The position numbers and the translations under genes are program-made. This document shows, one piece after another, positions 33,766 through 41,834 of a stretch of DNA of 64,000 nt; the stretch's first letter is position 1; each line of letters opens with the position of its first letter. Origin of the DNA: an uncultured Ruminococcus sp. (GTDB taxonomy: Bacteria > Bacillota > Clostridia > Oscillospirales > Ruminococcaceae); NCBI GenBank assembly GCA_934474025.1, contig CAKSMF010000002.1, positions 62,001-126,000 on the forward strand, in the 5' to 3' direction. The notes beneath the pieces were generated by a model. It was not told where the DNA came from. It did no database searches and worked only from the letters and a program-made list of their open reading frames with translations.

Positions 33766-34143
33766 TTAAAGCACTCTTGTAATTGTAGGAACTTCGCCGT
33801 CCTTAATCATGGTAAGCATATGTTGAAGTTCCATAAGACGTGTATAACTTTCGTCATTGTCGTTTTTTATAAGATATGGTATTCCGGAACTTATACAATC
33901 AATTTCTGTAAGCTCGTTATTTTTCAGCATAACAGTTGCTTTTTTTCTGAAACTATTCCATTCGCTGTCGAGAAGTTCAGCACGTTCTGTAGCGATAGTA
34001 GTTTTTCCGTCATCAAGCAACTGACATATCGTTGTTATTTCGTCAAGCATGTAATCGCATTTGCTATTTATCCATACTGAAAAAAATATGCTTATCCCTA
34101 CAAGTAAGCCTAATATTCCAAAACTTATTTTTATACGAGTCAT
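33766..34143 (-). CDS. DUF4363 protein
   Basis: A 125-aa protein with one N-terminal membrane helix (about 6-27) and a helical extracytoplasmic domain ending in ELQHMLTMIKDGEVPT. It matches the DUF4363 type commonly encoded directly behind a DUF421 gene in Clostridia and Bacilli. The start overlaps the DUF421 stop by one base (TAATG), so they are translationally coupled. Function unknown; the pairing suggests a joint membrane complex. A decayed partial duplicate lies immediately downstream. Confidence 0.85.
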   Translation of the reverse strand: MTRIKISFGILGLLVGISIFFSVWINSKCDYMLDEITTICQLLDDGKTTIATERAELLDSEWNSFRKKATVMLKNNELTEIDCISSGIPYLIKNDNDESYTRLMELQHMLTMIKDGEVPTITRVL

Positions 34144-34847
34144 TAAGTTTCACCTCCGCTTTTAATAGTGTGTGGTGATTTTCCGTCTTTGTCAACAATG
34201 AAATAATTTCCTTGTGTATCAGCAGTCATAATAAATATGTCCTTAATTTTAAGATTTGTCGGACGGAGAATTTTTTCTATATTTCCTTCAACTCCCATTA
34301 CTTTCACAGCCTGCGGAATTATTTTTCCGTCTGAAATTATTACTTGCGGAGGGTCATTATTTTTTATTTTAAGTCCGATATCCTCTCGTGTAGGAGTATC
34401 CGCCGTTTGTTTCCGCATGACAGAAATATTTCCCGTAGTCTCGACTATGGCATACTGAACATCTTCAATATCAAAGACTTCTTTTTCCCTAAGCGACATC
34501 ATAAGGTCATCAACGGAAAAACGCAGTTCTTTAAGAATTTTCGGGTCTGTTTTTCCGTTGCGGATAACAATCTTAGGACTTCCTGAAATCATTTTGCGGA
34601 ATTTTGGAAAAATCATATTAAGCCATGAAACTATTACTTCAAAACATACAAGTGCAAGTATAGGAGTAACTCCCAGTGATAATGGTATATCAATATCTTC
34701 AAGAGGTAGTGTGGCGATATTTGATATAAGAATAGTTATAACCAATTCTGAGGGCTGAAGTTCGCCAAGCTGGCGTTTTCCCATGAGCCTAACTGAAAAT
34801 ATAACCAGAATATACAGAATAAGCGAACGTACAAGAACAATACTCAT
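34143..34847 (-). CDS. DUF421 membrane protein (YetF/YcaP family)
   Basis: A 234-aa protein with three N-terminal transmembrane helices (about 4-80) containing the family motif GKRQLGELQPSELVITILISN, followed by the cytoplasmic DUF421 domain (about 85-180; IVIRNGKTDPKILKELRFSVDDLMMSLREK) and a C-terminal extension. Function is not established; members influence spore and envelope properties in Bacillus. ATG 34847 has AAAGGAGAT upstream. It forms an operon with the DUF4363 gene behind it. Confidence 0.9.
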   Translation of the reverse strand: MSIVLVRSLILYILVIFSVRLMGKRQLGELQPSELVITILISNIATLPLEDIDIPLSLGVTPILALVCFEVIVSWLNMIFPKFRKMISGSPKIVIRNGKTDPKILKELRFSVDDLMMSLREKEVFDIEDVQYAIVETTGNISVMRKQTADTPTREDIGLKIKNNDPPQVIISDGKIIPQAVKVMGVEGNIEKILRPTNLKIKDIFIMTADTQGNYFIVDKDGKSPHTIKSGGET

Positions 34848-34914
34848 TGTGAAAAAACATCTCCTTTTTTAAAAGTCCGTCTTAAAATATTGTTACCAGT
34901 AATTTTTACAGTAT

Positions 34915-34948
34915 ACAAAAAAGCTCCGCACAAAATTGCAGAGCTTTC
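34915..34948 (-). terminator. Terminator downstream of the cytidylate-kinase-like gene
   Basis: Arms AAGCTCCGC (34921-34929) and GCAGAGCTT (34938-34946), with TTTTTTG following on the minus strand. A second long inverted repeat (TGAGTATCTGA/CAGATACTCA) lies at 34974-35020. Confidence 0.75.
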
Positions 34949-35030
34949 TTGAAAAAAGAGAGATATTTTCAGTGAGTATCTGAGAAACTGTCATTTTTCA
35001 AACAACTTTTCAGATACTCAAGTATCTTTT

Positions 35031-35654
35031 TTATTTAGCGAATCTTTTATTATATTCGTTGTAAGCCTTGATAATTATTTCAGCACAGAGTTCGTCACCA
35101 AGTTCAGCACTGTTAAGGCATAATGAATACTGGTCTTTATCCTGCCAGAGTTTTCCGGTATTGACATTATAAAAAGTTTCACGACGCTTGTCGGCTTTTT
35201 TCATAATATTTTCTGCCTTATTTTCCGGAATGCCATATTGTTTTATAGCACGTTTTATTCTGTCTTCAACGGGAGCATATATATAGACATTGAAACAGCC
35301 TCTTTCTTCAAGGACATAACTTCCGCATCTTCCGACAAGAACGAAACTGTTTTCAGTGTCAGCGATTTCATTTATAATACGGCTTTCCATAAGAAAGACT
35401 TTATCTGATAACGGTAAATTATCTTCCATTGAACGAGTGGGATTAGCAGACATAAGCAGAGAATAAAGAAAGCTTGTAGGTACATTTTCTTCTGCTGTTT
35501 CGAGGTGTTCGGGAGCAATACCGCATCTTTTGGCAGTCATATCAAGGATTTGTCTGTTATAACAATTAATGCCGAGTTTTTCAGCAGTAAGTTTTCCAAT
35601 AATACTGCCACCGCTTCCGTATTGACGTTCTATAGTTATAATTTTTTTCTGCAT
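35031..35654 (-). CDS. Cytidylate kinase-like family protein
   Basis: A 207-aa P-loop protein of the cytidylate-kinase-like family (AAA_26). The N-terminus reads IITIERQYGSGGSIIGKLTAEKLG, where the P-loop is the unusual GSGGSIIGK-type; LVGRCGSYVL and a LID-like region rich in basic residues (KKADKRRETFYN) follow. These proteins are distinct from the essential Cmk and are frequent in gut Firmicutes; the substrate is unknown. ATG 35654 lies after AGGAGGTAA. Single gene with its own terminator. Confidence 0.88.
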   Translation of the reverse strand: MQKKIITIERQYGSGGSIIGKLTAEKLGINCYNRQILDMTAKRCGIAPEHLETAEENVPTSFLYSLLMSANPTRSMEDNLPLSDKVFLMESRIINEIADTENSFVLVGRCGSYVLEERGCFNVYIYAPVEDRIKRAIKQYGIPENKAENIMKKADKRRETFYNVNTGKLWQDKDQYSLCLNSAELGDELCAEIIIKAYNEYNKRFAK

Positions 35655-35801
35655 TGGAAAAATTACCTCCTGATTTTTACTATAGTTATATTATACCATA
35701 TTATAAACATTTTTCAAGAATAAATAGTGAAATTTTTGATTAAAAACATAATTTCTATGTTTTGAACAACCTAAAAGCGACATTCTTGTGCAGAATGACT
35801 A

Positions 35802-37046
35802 TTAACACTCTTCCGGAAGAATTTCAAGAATTACTTTTTCAACGGTTTGTTCATTTACTTCTGAAGCAGTAAGCTTGAAATTACCCGTTTCAACAGATTC
35901 TCCCTTTTCAGGAAGGTGTTCCATAAGTTCTATCATCCAGCCGGCAACAGAATTATATTTTGTATGGACAAGATTTTCATCAATATCAAGTTGTTTAAGC
36001 ATATCATTAATGTTCATATCACCAGCGATTTCAAATTTATTCGGAGAAAGTTTAACTATTTTTGTAATTATTTCGTCTTCTTCGTCATAAATTTCACCGA
36101 CGAGTTCTTCTATTATGTCTTCAAGGGTAACTATTCCCTTTGTACCGCCATATTGGTCTATAACTACAGCAAAATGTAATTTTGAGCGTTGCATATCAAG
36201 CATTGCTTCGCTGATAAGTTTGCAATCTGCTATATGAGGGACTTCCTGAATAATTGATTTTATATCGTTTCCACCCTCAACAAGCATTTTGAAAAAAGTT
36301 TTATTTGTGATAATACCTATAATGTTATCAAGGTTTTTTTCGTATACAGGAAGTCTTGAATACATTTCAGTTATAAAGAGTTGTTTTATTTCGTCAATAG
36401 GAGTGTTTATCTCAACACCCGTTATTTTAACTCTTGGAATCAATATTTCATCAACGGTTATTTCGTCAAATTCCAACGCACTTTTTACAAGCTCGCTTTC
36501 TTGTTCTTCAATAACGCCCTGTTCTTCAATTTCGTCAATCATGTATTTGAGTTCGTCTTCTGTAACGCTGGGGGCTTCTTCTCCGGAAACTATCAAAGAT
36601 GAAAGCATATTCAGAACCCATATTGCAGGTTTAAAAAGAATAACAAACACTGAAAGCGGTTTTGCAAATAAAAGAGCAAGTTTTTCCGAATTTTTTTTAG
36701 CGTAGGATTTTGGAAGAACTTCTCCGAAAATAAGTACAAGAACAGTTATAACAGCCGTTGAAATACCTGCACCGCTTTCACCGAATATATTTACAAGTAA
36801 CAGAGTACTTACCGATGAAATAGCAATATTTACAATGTTATTGCCAATCAGAACAGCAGTTAATACGTCATCAAACTTATTAGCAAGTTTAAGGGCAGTT
36901 GACGCTTTTTTGTTTCCCTGAGCTTCATAGTTTTTAAGCCTTAGCTTATTTAAACTTGAGTATGCCATTTCTGTACTTGAAAAAAGTGCTGAAAAAATCA
37001 TCATAACGATTATGAGTATAATTTTTCCTAAATCTGCATTATCCAT
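35802..37046 (-). CDS. Hemolysin/CorC-type CNNM transporter family protein
   Basis: A 414-aa membrane protein. The DUF21/CNNM transmembrane domain covers about 1-165 with the typical FSSTEMAYSSLNKLRL and LIFGEVLPKSYAKKN motifs. Two CBS domains follow (about 195-320; LIPRVKITGV, YSRLPVYEKNLDNIIGIITNK, FAVVIDQYGGTKGIVTLEDIIEELVGEI), then the CorC_HlyC transporter-associated domain (about 335-414; SVAGWMIELMEHLPEKGE). The family is linked to Mg2+ or Na+ transport rather than haemolysis. Weak AAAGGTT ribosome site. Single gene. Confidence 0.93.
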   Translation of the reverse strand: MDNADLGKIILIIVMMIFSALFSSTEMAYSSLNKLRLKNYEAQGNKKASTALKLANKFDDVLTAVLIGNNIVNIAISSVSTLLLVNIFGESGAGISTAVITVLVLIFGEVLPKSYAKKNSEKLALLFAKPLSVFVILFKPAIWVLNMLSSLIVSGEEAPSVTEDELKYMIDEIEEQGVIEEQESELVKSALEFDEITVDEILIPRVKITGVEINTPIDEIKQLFITEMYSRLPVYEKNLDNIIGIITNKTFFKMLVEGGNDIKSIIQEVPHIADCKLISEAMLDMQRSKLHFAVVIDQYGGTKGIVTLEDIIEELVGEIYDEEDEIITKIVKLSPNKFEIAGDMNINDMLKQLDIDENLVHTKYNSVAGWMIELMEHLPEKGESVETGNFKLTASEVNEQTVEKVILEILPEEC

Positions 37047-37145
37047 AATTGAACCTTTATTAAATTAAACCTTTCTTTAGTTACATTATATAATTATCAA
37101 AAATAATAGTATCATAACAATACTATAAAAATCCTGTTTATTAAG

Positions 37146-37181
37146 AGAAAAGGACTCTCCCGAAAGAGAGAGCCCTTTTAT
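37146..37181. terminator. Terminator of pckG
   Basis: Arms AAAAGGACTCTC and GAGAGAGCCCTTTT around a CCGAAA loop, about 20 bases behind the pckG stop on the minus strand, T-rich on both sides. Confidence 0.85.
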
Positions 37182-37198
37182 TTGTGGTATACAAAAAA

Positions 37199-39022
37199 TT
37201 ACTTGTTAAGTCTTTCTTCAATCTTATCAAGTTCTTCGTAAAGAGCCTTTGGAATATTACCGCCCTTAGCAGCGATATCATCATTGTAATATCTACGCAT
37301 TTCAGCGATTTCCTTAGTCCAGAGTTCCTTGTCAACGTTGAGAAGCTTATCCATAACTTCAGGAGTTACTTCATCTTCGATACCTTCAACATTGATATCT
37401 TCTTTCTTAGGAAGATAACCAATAGCAGTTTCTTCTGCATCAACAGTGCCTTCGCATCTCTTGATAATCCAGTCGAGAACACGCATATTGTCGCCAAATC
37501 CTGGCCAGATGAAGTTGCCGTTTTCGTCCTGCTTGAACCAGTTAACATTGAAAATCTTAGGAGCTTTATCGCCAAGCTTTTCACCCATTTCAAGCCAGTG
37601 AGCCCAGTAATCACCAACATTGTAGCCGATGAATGGTTTCATAGCCATTGGGTCATGACGGAGAACGCCAACAGCACCAGTTGCAGCAGCAGTTGTTTCA
37701 GAAGAAACAGCAGAACCAATATATGTGCCGTGTGTCCAGTCAAATGACTGATATACAAGAGGAGTTGTAGATGCTCTTCTTCCGCCAAAGATGATAGCAG
37801 AAATAGGAACACCAGAAGGGTTATTGAATTCAGAAGAAATGCATGGGCAGTTAGTAGCAGGAGCTGTGAAACGTGAGTTCGGGTGAGCAAGAGTCTTGTT
37901 CTTTCCTGTCTTTTCATCGATTTCAGCAGTATATTCAACGCCGTTTACCTTAGCACCCTTCCATTCTGTAGCGTTAACAGGAGGAGTCTTAGTAAGCTTT
38001 TCCCACCAAACAGTGTTGTCATCGTTGTTAATAGCAACGTTTGTAAAGATAGTATCTTTCATTGTGCAGTGGAGAGCGTTCGGGTTGGACTTTTCGTTAG
38101 TACCAGGAGCAACACCGAAGAAACCATTTTCAGGGTTAATAGCATAAAGTCTGCCGTCTTCACCTGGTTTCATCCAAGCGATATCGTCACCTACTGTAAA
38201 TACTTCATAACCGTCTTTCTTGTATCCCTCTGGAGGAATAAGCATAGCAAGGTTTGTTTTACCGCAAGCAGACGGGAATGCAGCTGTGATATACTTGATT
38301 TCGCCGTTAGGCTTTTTAACGCCGAGGATAAGCATATGTTCAGCCATCCAACCTTCGTTCTTACCCTGGAATGATGCAATACGGAGAGCAAAGCACTTTT
38401 TGCCGAGGAGAACGTTTCCGCCGTAAGCAGAATTGATTGACCAGATAGTATTGTCTTCTGGGAACTGTACGATATATCTTTCATCAGGGTTAACATCAGC
38501 CTTGGAGTGAAGACCTCTTACGAAGTCATTGGAAACATCGCCGAGATTCTTGAAAGCTTCAACGCCCATTCTTGTCATGATGTTCATGTTAAGAACAACA
38601 TAGATAGAGTCAGTAACTTCAACGCCTACCTTAGCAAGAGGAGAGCCGATAGGACCCATAGAATAAGGGATAACATACATTGTTCTGCCCTTCATAACAC
38701 CGTCATAGAGTTTAGAGAGCTTAGCATACATTTCCTGAGGGTCGCACCAGTTGTTAGTCGGACCAGCATCTTCTTTTCTTCTTGTGCAGATGAAAGTTCT
38801 GTCTTCAACACGAGCAACGTCGTTAGGATTTGTATGGTGATAGAGACAGCCAGGGAGCTTTTCCTGATTGAGTTCAATCATTTCACCAGTTTCAATAGCT
38901 TCCTTTCTGAGTGCATCGAGCTGTTCCTTAGAACCATCAATCCACACTACATTGTCGGGTTTACAGAGAGCAACCATCTCATCAACCCACTTGATAACAT
39001 TCTGATTGTTTGTCAGTGACAT
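37199..39022 (-). CDS. pckG: Phosphoenolpyruvate carboxykinase (GTP)
   Basis: Interconverts oxaloacetate and PEP with GTP/GDP; in rumen-type fermenters it usually runs toward oxaloacetate and succinate. The 607-aa length and motifs are those of the GTP class: FPSACGKTNLAML (P-loop), the R-rich FGGRRASTTPLV, and YNVGDYWAHWLEMG. The ATG at 39022 follows AGGAGGTACAACTGCG. A perfect promoter lies 100 bases upstream and the leader has a small inverted repeat TGACAG/CTGTCA at 39060-39079. Codon use is highly biased, as expected of a strongly expressed gene, which explains the long spurious antisense frames here. Confidence 0.97.
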   Translation of the reverse strand: MSLTNNQNVIKWVDEMVALCKPDNVVWIDGSKEQLDALRKEAIETGEMIELNQEKLPGCLYHHTNPNDVARVEDRTFICTRRKEDAGPTNNWCDPQEMYAKLSKLYDGVMKGRTMYVIPYSMGPIGSPLAKVGVEVTDSIYVVLNMNIMTRMGVEAFKNLGDVSNDFVRGLHSKADVNPDERYIVQFPEDNTIWSINSAYGGNVLLGKKCFALRIASFQGKNEGWMAEHMLILGVKKPNGEIKYITAAFPSACGKTNLAMLIPPEGYKKDGYEVFTVGDDIAWMKPGEDGRLYAINPENGFFGVAPGTNEKSNPNALHCTMKDTIFTNVAINNDDNTVWWEKLTKTPPVNATEWKGAKVNGVEYTAEIDEKTGKNKTLAHPNSRFTAPATNCPCISSEFNNPSGVPISAIIFGGRRASTTPLVYQSFDWTHGTYIGSAVSSETTAAATGAVGVLRHDPMAMKPFIGYNVGDYWAHWLEMGEKLGDKAPKIFNVNWFKQDENGNFIWPGFGDNMRVLDWIIKRCEGTVDAEETAIGYLPKKEDINVEGIEDEVTPEVMDKLLNVDKELWTKEIAEMRRYYNDDIAAKGGNIPKALYEELDKIEERLNK

Positions 39023-39124
39023 CGCAGTTGTACCTCCTAAAAATTATTTTTTTAACAATTGACAGACAACAAGCTGTCAGTATTAATTGAGACGTCTGAA
39101 AAAATCAATCGTTCCTCAAATACT

Positions 39125-39153
39125 ATTATATACAATTTATGTCAAACTGTCAA
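39125..39153 (-). promoter_or_regulatory. Consensus promoter of pckG
   Basis: Minus strand TTGACA (39148-39153) and TATAAT (39125-39130), 17-nt spacer. Confidence 0.85.
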
Positions 39154-39215
39154 TAGTTCCTGTGATATTTTTTTAACATACCAGTATATATTTTAATTTG
39201 CAACAGAAAATACTG

Positions 39216-39890
39216 TTATTTTGAAGGCATTCTTGAAATAATTTTTCCGGCAAAGTCATTGAAATTCTGAGTCTGGAGAATAACACGCCCCGGACCTGTA
39301 AGCTTTGTAAGGAAAAGTCCCTCACCGCCGAAAAAGATGTTTCCGAGACCTTTAACGGTTTCGACTTCATAACGCACGGAAGTATCAAAAGCCACAACGT
39401 TTCCGGTATCTACTTTAAGGACTTCACCGGGGGCGAGATTTCTTTCAACCATATCGCCGTCTACTTCAAGGAAAACAGTACCTTTTCCGAAAATTCTTTG
39501 AAGAATAAATCCCTCACCGCCAAAAAGTCCGGCTGTGAATTTTTTAGTAAACGCAACCTGTAAATCTACAGACTGTTCAGCACAAAGAAAAGAACCTTTC
39601 TGACAAATAATGTCAGTCATTGACAGGTCAACGGGGACTACTGTTCCGGGAACGGTAGAACCAAAAGCAATTGTAGCTCCGTCTCTTTCTGCTGTGTAAT
39701 TAGCCATGAAAATGGATTCACCGGTGAATATTCTGCCAAGGCTTCTCGCAATACCTCCACGGGCATTAGTGGACATCTTAATTCCTTCAGTTTGCCATAT
39801 CATACCGCCGGACTGAGTAAACATAGATTCGCCGACACTGAGTTCGCATTCAACAGCCGGAACGGTTTGACCTATAATAGTGTATTTCAT
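39216..39890 (-). CDS. AIM24/TIGR00266 family protein
   Basis: A 224-aa beta-rich protein of the AIM24 family (TIGR00266). Family features include FTQSGGMIWQTEGIKMST near the N-terminus, GGIARSLGRIFTGESIFMANY, VGGEG-like FGGEGFILQRIFGKG, and GEGLFLTKLTGPG toward the C-terminus. The function in bacteria is unknown; the fold resembles a tryptophan RNA-binding attenuator-like barrel. GGGG 12 bases before ATG 39890 is a weak site. Lies between rplL and pckG, apparently on its own. Confidence 0.9.
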   Translation of the reverse strand: MKYTIIGQTVPAVECELSVGESMFTQSGGMIWQTEGIKMSTNARGGIARSLGRIFTGESIFMANYTAERDGATIAFGSTVPGTVVPVDLSMTDIICQKGSFLCAEQSVDLQVAFTKKFTAGLFGGEGFILQRIFGKGTVFLEVDGDMVERNLAPGEVLKVDTGNVVAFDTSVRYEVETVKGLGNIFFGGEGLFLTKLTGPGRVILQTQNFNDFAGKIISRMPSK

Positions 39891-39958
39891 TTATATATAC
39901 CCCATTTTTTTATATTTATATATATTATAATAATTATTTCTGTTTTATGCATATTTTA

Positions 39959-39994
39959 CAAAAAGCCGTACCCCTTGAGAGAGTACAGCTTTTA
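39959..39994 (-). terminator. Terminator of rplJL
   Basis: Hairpin AAAAAGCCGTACCCC/GAGTACAGCTTTT (39960-39993) behind rplL on the minus strand, T-rich on both sides. Confidence 0.7.
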
Positions 39995-40036
39995 ATATCA
40001 TAGGTAAATTTTGCTTTAGAAACAAAGTAAATAAAA

Positions 40037-40408
40037 TTACTTGATTTCGATTGTAGCACCAGCTTCTTCAAACTTAGCCTTGATTTCGTTAGCTTCTGCT
40101 TCGGAAACGCCTTCCTTGATAGCCTTAGGAGCAGATTCAACAACAGCCTTAGCTTCCTTAAGACCGAGACCGAGAACGTCCTTAGCAACCTTGATAACAG
40201 CCATCTTAGCATCACCGAAGGAAGTGAGAACAACGTCAAATTCTGTCTTAGCAGCAGCTGCATCACCAGCACCACCAGCAGCAGGAGCAGCAGCAACCAT
40301 TGCTGTTACGCCGAATTCCTCCTGAATTGCGTCAACGAGTTCAGCAAGTTCAAGAACGGAAAGTGTCTTAATATCTTCAACAAATTTAGTAATCTTTTCT
40401 GAAGCCAT
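40037..40408 (-). CDS. rplL: 50S ribosomal protein L7/L12
   Basis: Stalk protein of the 50S subunit that recruits translation factors. 123 aa: N-terminal dimerisation helices (1-35), the alanine/glycine-rich hinge (about 36-52), and the C-terminal factor-binding domain (VLTSFGDAKMAVIKVAKDVLGLGLKEAK). Length and order are standard. It is separated from rplJ by 243 bases, longer than usual, holding a palindromic repeat. AAAGGAGAT precedes ATG 40408. Confidence 0.97.
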   Translation of the reverse strand: MASEKITKFVEDIKTLSVLELAELVDAIQEEFGVTAMVAAAPAAGGAGDAAAAKTEFDVVLTSFGDAKMAVIKVAKDVLGLGLKEAKAVVESAPKAIKEGVSEAEANEIKAKFEEAGATIEIK

Positions 40409-40531
40409 GATAATAATCTCCTTTTATAAAATTTAATTATACCGTATTTTTACGGTTGTTTCAATTCACAGTCATCAATTTCATGGAAACTGACGAATCA
40501 GTGCATAATCCGACTGTGATTTACCTCATGT

Positions 40532-40567
40532 CAGTGGAGGATATAGATTTATATCCGCCCGCCACTG
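40532..40567. repeat. Short dispersed palindromic repeat, copy 3
   Basis: Nested inverted repeats: CAGTGG (40532-40537) pairs with CCACTG (40562-40567), and GGATATA (40539-40545) with TATATCC (40550-40556). It lies in the rplJ-rplL spacer. Similar sequence occurs at 29304 and, weaker, at 14813. Confidence 0.5.
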
Positions 40568-40651
40568 CCGTTAAGTTTCTAATTTACAATTCATCTTATC
40601 ACCCATAGAGGCGGAAGAATTCTTGTTGATACCAGAATGAATGACAACTGA

Positions 40652-41164
40652 TTAAGCAGCTTCTTCGGTATTCTTGTCTGCAACTGCCTTGAGAACAGCA
40701 GCAAGCTTCTGCATAGGACCCTGAAGTGAGCCAACGAGCTGAGCAAGAAGCACGTCCTTTGAAGGAATCTTAGAAAGAGCTATAACGCCTGCCTGGTCGT
40801 AAACTTCACCTTCAACGTAACCAGCTTTAAGATTAAACTTTTCGTCGCCTGCCTGTTCAGCGAATTTACCGAGAATTCTTGCAGGAGCTGTCTGGTCGTC
40901 ATTTGAAAGAGCGATAGCGGTTGTACCGTTAAGAGCTTCTTCAAAACCTTCGATACCGCAGTTCTTGAAAGCACGGAGAAGAAGAGTATTCTTTTCAACG
41001 AAATAGTTTACATTAGCTTCACGGAGTTCTTTTCTGAGCTTAGTATCTTCTTCAACAGTGATACCCTTATAGTCAACGAGAACACCAGAAACAGAATTTT
41101 TAATAAGGTCTGTAAGCTGTTCTACCTTAGCCTTTTTAGCTTCGAGTACGGAAATACTTGGCAT
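40652..41164 (-). CDS. rplJ: 50S ribosomal protein L10
   Basis: Base of the L7/L12 stalk. 170 aa with the N-terminal rRNA-binding domain (KKAKVEQLTDLIKNS to VEKNTLLLRAF) and a C-terminal helix (about 140-170) for L7/L12 dimers. Preceded by GGAGGTGAA and an L10-binding leader RNA with an attenuator. Unusually for Firmicutes, no rplK/rplA or secE/nusG lies upstream and no rpoB downstream. Confidence 0.96.
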   Translation of the reverse strand: MPSISVLEAKKAKVEQLTDLIKNSVSGVLVDYKGITVEEDTKLRKELREANVNYFVEKNTLLLRAFKNCGIEGFEEALNGTTAIALSNDDQTAPARILGKFAEQAGDEKFNLKAGYVEGEVYDQAGVIALSKIPSKDVLLAQLVGSLQGPMQKLAAVLKAVADKNTEEAA

Positions 41165-41204
41165 TGTATATTCACCTCCGAATAAAATATATAATCGTAT
41201 TCAT

Positions 41205-41347
41205 CGGATAAAAAAGTCCCTGACCGACAGCGGACAAGGACAACGATAAAACTTCTTAGATATAAGATGTATAATCAGTTCCTCGGCGGGTCTTATAGCT
41301 TAACGCCAGCCAGCTGTCTTAAGAATACGATGCCGTGAAATTCACAG
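41205..41347 (-). ncRNA. Ribosomal L10 (rplJ) leader RNA with attenuator
   Basis: Structured leader between the rplJL promoter and rplJ. The minus-strand sequence contains the typical L10-binding kink-turn region (CAGCTGGCTGGCGTTAAGC and GCCGAGG) and ends in a terminator hairpin with arms within 41216-41241 (GTCCTTGTCCG/CGGTCAGGGAC), followed by a T-run. It corresponds to the L10_leader family; excess L10 or L10-L12 complex would favour termination. Confidence 0.85.
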
Positions 41348-41354
41348 CTTTTAT

Positions 41355-41383
41355 ATTATACCATATATTTTTGAATTTGTCAA
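41355..41383 (-). promoter_or_regulatory. Consensus promoter of rplJL
   Basis: Minus strand TTGACA (41378-41383) and TATAAT (41355-41360), 17-nt spacer. Confidence 0.85.
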
Positions 41384-41409
41384 TAGCATATAAAAATTTT
41401 TTTTAAAGA

Positions 41410-41820
41410 TTATTTAAAATGTTTCTGTGATACTTTCAATCTGTTTATTGCCCTGTTAAGAGCAGCCTGTGTATGATAGTATTCCATAATGCTCTGCTTT
41501 TGACGTAATCTTTCTTCTGCACGTTCACGGGCTTCTTCTGCACGTTTTATATCTATTTCTTCCGGAAGCTCGCATGAATCCGCAAGTATTATTGACGATT
41601 CAGGCATAACCTGTATAAATCCTTCCGAAATAGCAGCATAATGCCATTCACCGTCAACCATGTATTTAAGCTCGCCGGTCGGAAGAGAAGTTACTAAAGG
41701 TTCATGACCGTACATTATGCCAATAAGACCATCAATAGCAGTAATAACAAGATGTTCACAGTTTCCCTCATAGAAAACTCTGTCGGAGGCGATTATTTCA
41801 AGATGAAATGATTTAGCCAT
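41410..41820 (-). CDS. atpC: ATP synthase epsilon subunit
   Basis: Central-stalk subunit of F1 that couples rotation and inhibits hydrolysis. 136 aa: N-terminal beta-sandwich (1-87; HLEIIASDRVFYEG, GLIGIMYGHEPLV) and C-terminal helical hairpin (about 90-132). Last gene of the operon, 14 bases after atpD. No clear terminator hairpin follows, only a T-rich stretch. Confidence 0.94.
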   Translation of the reverse strand: MAKSFHLEIIASDRVFYEGNCEHLVITAIDGLIGIMYGHEPLVTSLPTGELKYMVDGEWHYAAISEGFIQVMPESSIILADSCELPEEIDIKRAEEARERAEERLRQKQSIMEYYHTQAALNRAINRLKVSQKHFK

Positions 41821-41834
41821 TTTGTAATGCCTCC

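Noticed and set aside
37184..39019. Several long open frames antisense to pckG
   Set aside because: They mirror the biased codon use of a highly expressed gene, lack ribosome sites and resemble no family.
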